Part shown: piece by piece, positions 62,201-64,000 of the stretch | Layout: the number at the start of each line of letters is the position of its first letter | Numbering within the stretch: the first letter of the stretch is position 1 | NCBI RefSeq assembly: GCF_014384885.1 | Contig: NZ_JACRST010000006.1 | Coordinates: 56,254-120,253, forward strand | Reading direction: 5' to 3' | Origin: Ligaoa zhengdingensis | GTDB lineage: Bacteria > Bacillota > Clostridia > Oscillospirales > Ruminococcaceae | Length of the DNA: 64,000 bases | Notes under the pieces: model-generated | What the model saw: only the letters and a program-made list of their open reading frames with translations | Told to the model about the DNA's origin: nothing | The model's database searches: none | Made by a program: the position numbers and the translations under genes

Positions 62201-63129
62201 TTGCCGCGGCCAGCCTCATCGACGAAGGCAGCGGCTTTGGCACCGACCTGCTCGGCGGTGTAGTTGTTGCCGCTCTTGTCGGAGAGGTCGCCCTCATCAA
62301 AGGTGTAGTAAGCCACAGGCCCATAGGTGGCCTCAGGAGTGGTATCATCGTAAAGGACGTAGTCATAAACCTTCAGGGATTTGATGGAACCGTCCATTCC
62401 GTTATCCGGCCAGATTTTGTTGCGGCCGAATTCAACCGTGGCGCCATCTTTGGCACAGACGGTATCCAAGCCCGCGAACAGAGGACCCTCGGCGGTCATT
62501 CTGCCGTTGATGTACAGACGGGTGACGCCGGTCTCATCGCGGGTCAGGGTCGCGGTGGCCCACTCGCCAACCGGCAGAACATCCACAGGCTCAGAAGTGA
62601 CGAGCTGCTCGTTTCTGTCGTTGGTCTTGGAAGTGGAGGCAGCTTTAAAACCTCTGCCAAACTGCTGTTCAATCCAGCAGAAATAGCCGTCTTTGCTGCC
62701 GCTCTGGCCGTCGGGGGCTTCACCCGTGATGACGCCCGCAGACATCAGCGTACCGCTGTTTTCAACAGCATTCAGCTTCACTTCCATCTCAATCGAGATG
62801 TTCTTGCACCCCGCAAAAACAGAAGCGGGAACCGATACGCCGTTTGCCGCCGTACCAGTAAGAGTTTTGCCGTCGCTCGCATTTTTGTTGTTCAGTGCGA
62901 GCGCGCCGTCTTCAATGGCGACGGCGTTGCCAGCCGTACCTTGCAGCACAGTGGCGTCATTGTTCCCAACCTCGTCTACGATTTTGTTGCCGTCCACGAT
63001 CTCATCGAACGTGTAAGACGCAATCAATCCAGACGGATCGGGATCCTGTGCATACGCAATCGTCATGCCGGCAAAGTTGCTGACCAGCATCGCGAGTGCG
63101 AGTACCCATGCCAGGATTTTTCTTCTCAT
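53206..63129 (-). CDS. Giant surface GH2 glycosidase with LamG and PA14 modules (3307 aa)
   Basis: Signal peptide 1-27; three LamG domains (34-257, 270-480, 497-717); PA14 domain 739-884; IPT/TIG 887-984. GH2 enzyme about 990-1600 with sugar-binding, Ig and TIM-barrel parts; probable acid/base E1419 (LFNETWG) and nucleophile E1519 (NSEFGG), exactly 100 apart. Ig-like domain to about 1705; unassigned beta region 1708-1905; three to four DUF1080-like concanavalin domains about 1910-2580; two divergent InlB-type repeats 2584-2753; FIVAR stalk 2757-3090; tail module; NPETGG at 3218; about 55-residue Ala/Pro/Glu spacer; TM; RRKHEN. Beta-galactosidase or related exo-activity is likely, linkage unknown. 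ATG 63129 is preferred (AGGAGG 7 bases upstream) to ATG 63135, which touches the ribosome site. Confidence 0.88.
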   Translation of the reverse strand: MRRKILAWVLALAMLVSNFAGMTIAYAQDPDPSGLIASYTFDEIVDGNKIVDEVGNNDATVLQGTAGNAVAIEDGALALNNKNASDGKTLTGTAANGVSVPASVFAGCKNISIEMEVKLNAVENSGTLMSAGVITGEAPDGQSGSKDGYFCWIEQQFGRGFKAASTSKTNDRNEQLVTSEPVDVLPVGEWATATLTRDETGVTRLYINGRMTAEGPLFAGLDTVCAKDGATVEFGRNKIWPDNGMDGSIKSLKVYDYVLYDDTTPEATYGPVAYYTFDEGDLSDKSGNNYTAEQVGAKAAAFVDEAGRGKVLELNNEGKKRDTGASGISIPVDGLKGKRSATILMDAYVYGLGGSPVWLDASKGKGNTSDDQHYVVGMLEFSSNGVNSEMKSATLGQPNGIRIKSGVAFNATGKWAQLAYVQEDTMTKLYVDGVLWAQGDQGLRIGDILAVDGATLTIGMPTFWPDLSLNAKIDNVMVYDYALTREQLAVPALPVELPLEMYYTFDDVDGTTVPDKSGNSNDATLINGASVRNDDKMGGNVLALDNEGVSGSSAQGLALPNDAFKNMEDVTLVMDTYLSDSKTWTGLLAAGANRSNYMILANQGLKSVTYGLTNATMFGGADEERIAASAGTSLPVGKWARMAFTHAADGTAKLYIDGELVANGTLGTSLADLAALSGNQIRIGSNHVWPDPALDGRVDNVRVYSAVLTQDQIKSLPWNVNDDPIDEGIEFPELGAHGLRGDFYLLNSGDLSFGEYKGTYIDANIASSNMEGTIKARTGASDYVAARWTGRIAAPEDGNYTFYIYSDNGVRLWVDDELVLDWWVNQWDKEQTSKKVALKKGEPHNIKLEWFEYSGGSHVTLRWKNDQSVAKKEVPANAFYLPEGFNAPLVDSIDTSMAQLDRGQENFGGTIKLVGKNLQNVDKVEIVTYSGSSLEDPVYVDATGKTETELSFAVPTDLKAMTYKLKLVAGDITTMTDLYFAVIAAPGESDRPEHPRPDWQRDQWMSLNGWWDFTFDSKEVGKTEEWFKGDKDVYDLKINVPFPWEAPMSGIANDSYRGQVWYQRNLTLDDSWLGDGKAVFLKFGAVDAKSTVYVNGTEVGNHNGGYTPFEYDITDYVHVGDNTITVWVEDKASYGDNSYPALVGKQGHNAPCGYTHTSGIWQSVYVEGRTNTYLDYAHANPKVPENTVTFDLGVVSDKAQDVTVEYNFVGKIWDEEQGKDIENGSSFSGSQTITLAEGTNKISLNTITIENPMLWDDVTPNLYYGTLTVKSGDVVLDKVDTYFGLREVTTKKYNGRNYEYIYVNGKPTFLSGLLDQGFWPEGIYTAPSEEALKYDIKAMKDRGFNMIRKHLKVEDPIQYYWADKLGMYVWQDMPHATYMNANSAGGVAPGRVIYEDALEAMLKRDYNHPSVIAIMLFNETWGINHNGPKADDGMTTHEWMTYLYNKVKETNPGMLVEDMSACNQDHIQPTDLNTFHMYPKGYANSYNDVKYHHDNTYPGSGQNFWGDYVQDGEPWLNSEFGGVAAFDKDWDVSWCFKYQTDIQRQYEKLNGYVYTEPYDIEYERNGVLSYDRRDKIFGYDEVAYGGDMSIVDLNQPNYVGIEVDPAKKMAPGAEYSATAVAVNWSGEKFENAVMKWRFDATDIYGNYITTNIGGEFDIDYPAYTAEKKTISFTLPEQKCVGTITIWIEQDGEKIAKNFVNVIVSDNRSAASIDYIDENSVVLRTDNDDREAAGVGAVTYNYALPSGFNMDDLNSVRVIAEVSSLKNETVNHGIENSYASQTTVGSERPSDLTVSINGVEVDTVYIPDNPRDIRGTLTLLQGLNGGSSASNFGYLVNIRVPDDKVEAVKEAILNDGEITVSYAVKEDAANQNGVRMYNETTGRYAVNPTIILNPTDAVAADSVTPASGNYTAEATLTNGGSISVRGGLYTVALSNGTLSLNGEQAVVGEGEHLVAVKLFDDHIQVYADNDPVPVIDIYDYSEYTDNTVAVEGGSGLVVAPETYATSGADVVAQSDVQYVDHFNRDGSDSKNTTFETRYTLLNGGISGPSGSDSEGVWDVESGDELAVDLDWGNKAVIKDTKSADVIIEGDITIDNHKEPTNPNLGFVFRGSNFTDNCDGADGYYAGIGIQTGDNSGDVNTGDGFIEVGRMHQGWTALAKVSLGQMDYGETHRLKIVAVGPRIRVYLDDETEPRVDVYDDAYTEGSVALRGFNAIGSFDNIVVSTAPRYEADFENNNTTEWSKNGNWTLENGALAASGSATALVGNTGWTDLELVTDVELKGEDAVAGVAVRAISMKSKISGYYAVLDAANDKVQLVKASMGETAVLDEADIALGEGSYELKVRVVNNGIRVYVDGDTSPILTVYDNEYMAGQAGLVVLSGAASFDNVVVKDKFIFEDDFADGALAGWNVVSGTMSVADNTLTIARKSNGDKLWDGYATWSDYTIKAKVKLDVNTESKSNAGYVFRASDFTTGTDNLRGYVLGINSFENSPKPLEKSGLEFGDIHYGWRAIQNTYGDEFAFDPDNWYDFEVSAIGNEISVSVDGVTYYTKADEAYKYGAFGIRIFNSGIQVQNLQVIPAGEEIGEPKYDVAVTENTNAKIETNLTRAKAGETVFVYISEIADGKYFESLAVTGADNTPIETAQVTEGIPEGTLCYTFTMPEQAVNVVVALGGEADAYAVNVAEVTGATVTADKAEAAEGETVTVTIADIEEGKEFESIEVATAEGTVEVTEVTAGAEYTFVMPAEAVTVTVTLKDTGDVPSDVDKSYLEALIAAVDGVYEEERFTADSWAAFDEALTAAKDVVADDAATQEDVFNAYLDLVMARDGLTYAPDKSVLELAVDLANALLDDENIELDEESIAALEDAIAAAEEVLADDAATQEDVDAAYADVMYAIVNSVEKAQITMEMLIDLIKEAEGLGNEYTASSLVEFNEALKAAKDVVAKGEEALQDEIDKAYLDLLVSMGKLVPLANFNNLNEAYNFAESLEGKCDLSSVEDLMAQVKEILDAKDTPFTEQTTVEDLAKDLTIAVSKLRLQQAIAAGQNLLDSIDEADYTAESVAELKAALEAAKYLDEEGIYEKEIVVAAADRLEAAMELDEVKPVDPPKPSKPSSSKGGSTSQVADSDYWAEVIEKINATEKGGKVNAKLDEGAMVPATVIDALKNKGVTVVFEIDGKDYAVNGAGELKGYSAAAVYYTSDEIKAMAGGAPAAVAPTTPAANSNPETGGEVPAAVAPVAPEATIPVEPVVPEAPAVIEPVLPAAPEAPAAQAEAPVETAEAGMPAWAIVAIVIAAAAVIGGAALIVVRRKHEN

Positions 63130-63267
63130 TGCCATTCCTCCTTAATTTTGCAGTGTTCCATTGCGGCAAACGCCTCATAATTCCACCTAACAGCCAAAAC
63201 ACTCCTTTCATTATCTATAGGTGGAGCCTGTCCAGATTCAGAGGGCATTCGTCGCTGTATTGTAAAT

Positions 63268-63294
63268 ATTATCACATTTTTTGGAAAAAGTATT
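63268..63294 (-). promoter_or_regulatory. Weak candidate promoter of the 3307-aa gene
   Basis: On the minus strand AATACT (63289-63294), 16 bases with an A6 run, GATAAT (63268-63273). It is a loose relative of the AATACA-type promoters of the two other surface genes. Confidence 0.35.
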
Positions 63295-63321
63295 TTTGAT
63301 TTATTAGCAATTTGGTTCAAA

Positions 63322-63341
63322 TTTTTACGATTTTTTAGCAT
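63322..63341. promoter_or_regulatory. TACGATTTTTTAGCAT box upstream of the 3307-aa gene
   Basis: The 18 bases TTTACGATTTTTTAGCAT (within 63322-63341) are identical to 52895-52912 in copy B. A second partial box (TTATTAGCAATTTG) lies at 63301-63314. No CATG array follows here. The 63130-63450 gap is AT-rich and otherwise empty. Confidence 0.5.
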
Positions 63342-63454
63342 CCTGACAATATTTTTATTTGATTTTTTAACACAACCTAACCATTTGTACTTTTTAGACT
63401 CTTTTTCCGGTTTTATTCTATCTACATAATAAAATATATTGGATTCATACAAAA

Positions 63455-63500
63455 AAGCGCCCGGCGCTTCCCGTGAGGAAACGCCGAACGCTCTTTTTTC
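63455..63500 (-). terminator. Terminator of the surface gene that runs off the right edge
   Basis: AGCGCCCGGCG..TTCC pairs with GGAA..CGCCGAACGCT around CGTGA; on the minus strand it ends in CTTTTTTG. It resembles the terminator at 53126-53161. Confidence 0.88.
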
Positions 63501-63508
63501 GCTATAGA

Positions 63509-64000
63509 TCAGTTCTCATGCTTCTTGCGGATCACAACCAGCGCTGTGCCGCCCAGGATTGCCGCCGCTGCAATTGCCATCACGACGATCGCCCACACCG
63601 GCAGGTCGCTTTCGGTTGCCTCGGGTGCGATCTGCGCCGCAGGCGCTTCCGCCTCAGCCGGGGCCGCGGGCTCGATCACCGCGGGAACTTCGGGCGCCAC
63701 GGGCGCTGCCGGAACAACCGCCTCAGGCGCCGCAGGCTCTGCCGCTGCCACCTCGCCGCCCGTCTCCGGGTTGCTGTTCGCTGCGGGGGCATTGCCGCTC
63801 GCAGCAGGCGCAGTGCCGGCCATCGCCTTGATCTCATCGGAGGTGTAATACACTGCCGCCGCATTGTACCCCTTCAGCTCCCCTGCGCCGTTCACTGCGT
63901 AATCCTTGCCGCCGATCTCGAAGATTCCGGTCACGCCCTTGTTCTTCAGGGCGTCGATCACTGTCGCGGGAACATTCGCTCCCTCATCCAGCTTCGCGTT
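63509..64000 (-). CDS. C-terminal part of a fifth giant surface protein (partial)
   Basis: The open frame enters from the right edge and gives 163 residues: the second half of the shared tail module (from NAKLDEGANVPATVIDAL), SNPETGGEV, an Ala/Pro/Glu spacer of about 45 residues, a TM segment (LPVWAIVVMAIAAAAILGG) and IRKKHEN. It is most like the end of the 3307-aa protein in the same orientation 10 kb away, while its spacer is nearly the same as that of the GH127 protein. The catalytic part lies outside the window. Confidence 0.93.
   Translation of the reverse strand, partial: NAKLDEGANVPATVIDALKNKGVTGIFEIGGKDYAVNGAGELKGYNAAAVYYTSDEIKAMAGTAPAASGNAPAANSNPETGGEVAAAEPAAPEAVVPAAPVAPEVPAVIEPAAPAEAEAPAAQIAPEATESDLPVWAIVVMAIAAAAILGGTALVVIRKKHEN

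Overview
The window looks like a GC-rich chromosome segment of a gut-type Clostridia (Oscillospirales/Ruminococcaceae-like) bacterium. The evidence is the Firmicutes gene order ylxM-ffh-rpsP-KH, a CotJC-type spore-coat catalase remnant, NPxTG surface anchors, FIVAR-rich giant surface glycosidases and a Na+-type V-ATPase operon in ntpFIKECGABD order. The taxonomic placement is an inference from gene content only.

Layout. 1-1384: the last codons of a cas2-like gene, a leader, and a type I-C-like CRISPR array of 18 repeats (33 bp) whose last repeat is cut after 22 bases. 1385-3450: a large serine recombinase and a small SHOCT-like companion gene abutting the broken array. 3502-4991: rtcB RNA ligase and a DUF503 gene. 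5281-12066: a 2261-aa surface GH2-type glycosidase, followed by a 5'-truncated cotJC remnant. 12705-15183: two tandem paralogous NPxTG-anchored proteins with near-identical strong promoters. 15492-19799: HAD phosphatase, M23 lipoprotein, class 3 lipase, a small DUF6774-like protein and a membrane metallophosphoesterase. 20019-26735: a 2238-aa surface protein with a GH127-type beta-L-arabinofuranosidase domain. 27178-29525: KH protein, S16, Ffh and YlxM behind a consensus promoter. 29915-38622: a structured leader and nine V-type ATPase genes; the K subunit carries the Na+-site residues. 38812-42534: two tandem dynamin-like GTPases. 42814-43890: a lone dTDP-glucose 4,6-dehydratase. 44040-64000: a 2840-aa protein (LamG domains, SGNH esterase, GH43-type glycosidase), a 3307-aa protein (LamG, PA14, GH2), and the C-terminus of one more such protein running off the window.

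How it fits together. The dominant theme is a dispersed set of five very large surface proteins that appear to attack arabinose- and galactose-type plant or mucin glycans. Each has a signal peptide (where the N-terminus is visible), carbohydrate-binding modules, a FIVAR helical stalk, the same C-terminal module, an NPETGG motif, a long Ala/Pro spacer, and a transmembrane segment with a basic tail. Two of them share an unusual promoter (AATACA-N17-TATAAT) and, further upstream, an AT-rich element with CATG boxes spaced about one helical turn apart; a third shares part of that element. I regard this shared control region, together with the shared tail module, as the best candidate for an undescribed co-regulated surface system. 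The other prime candidate is the triple-hairpin leader of the Na+-type V-ATPase operon.
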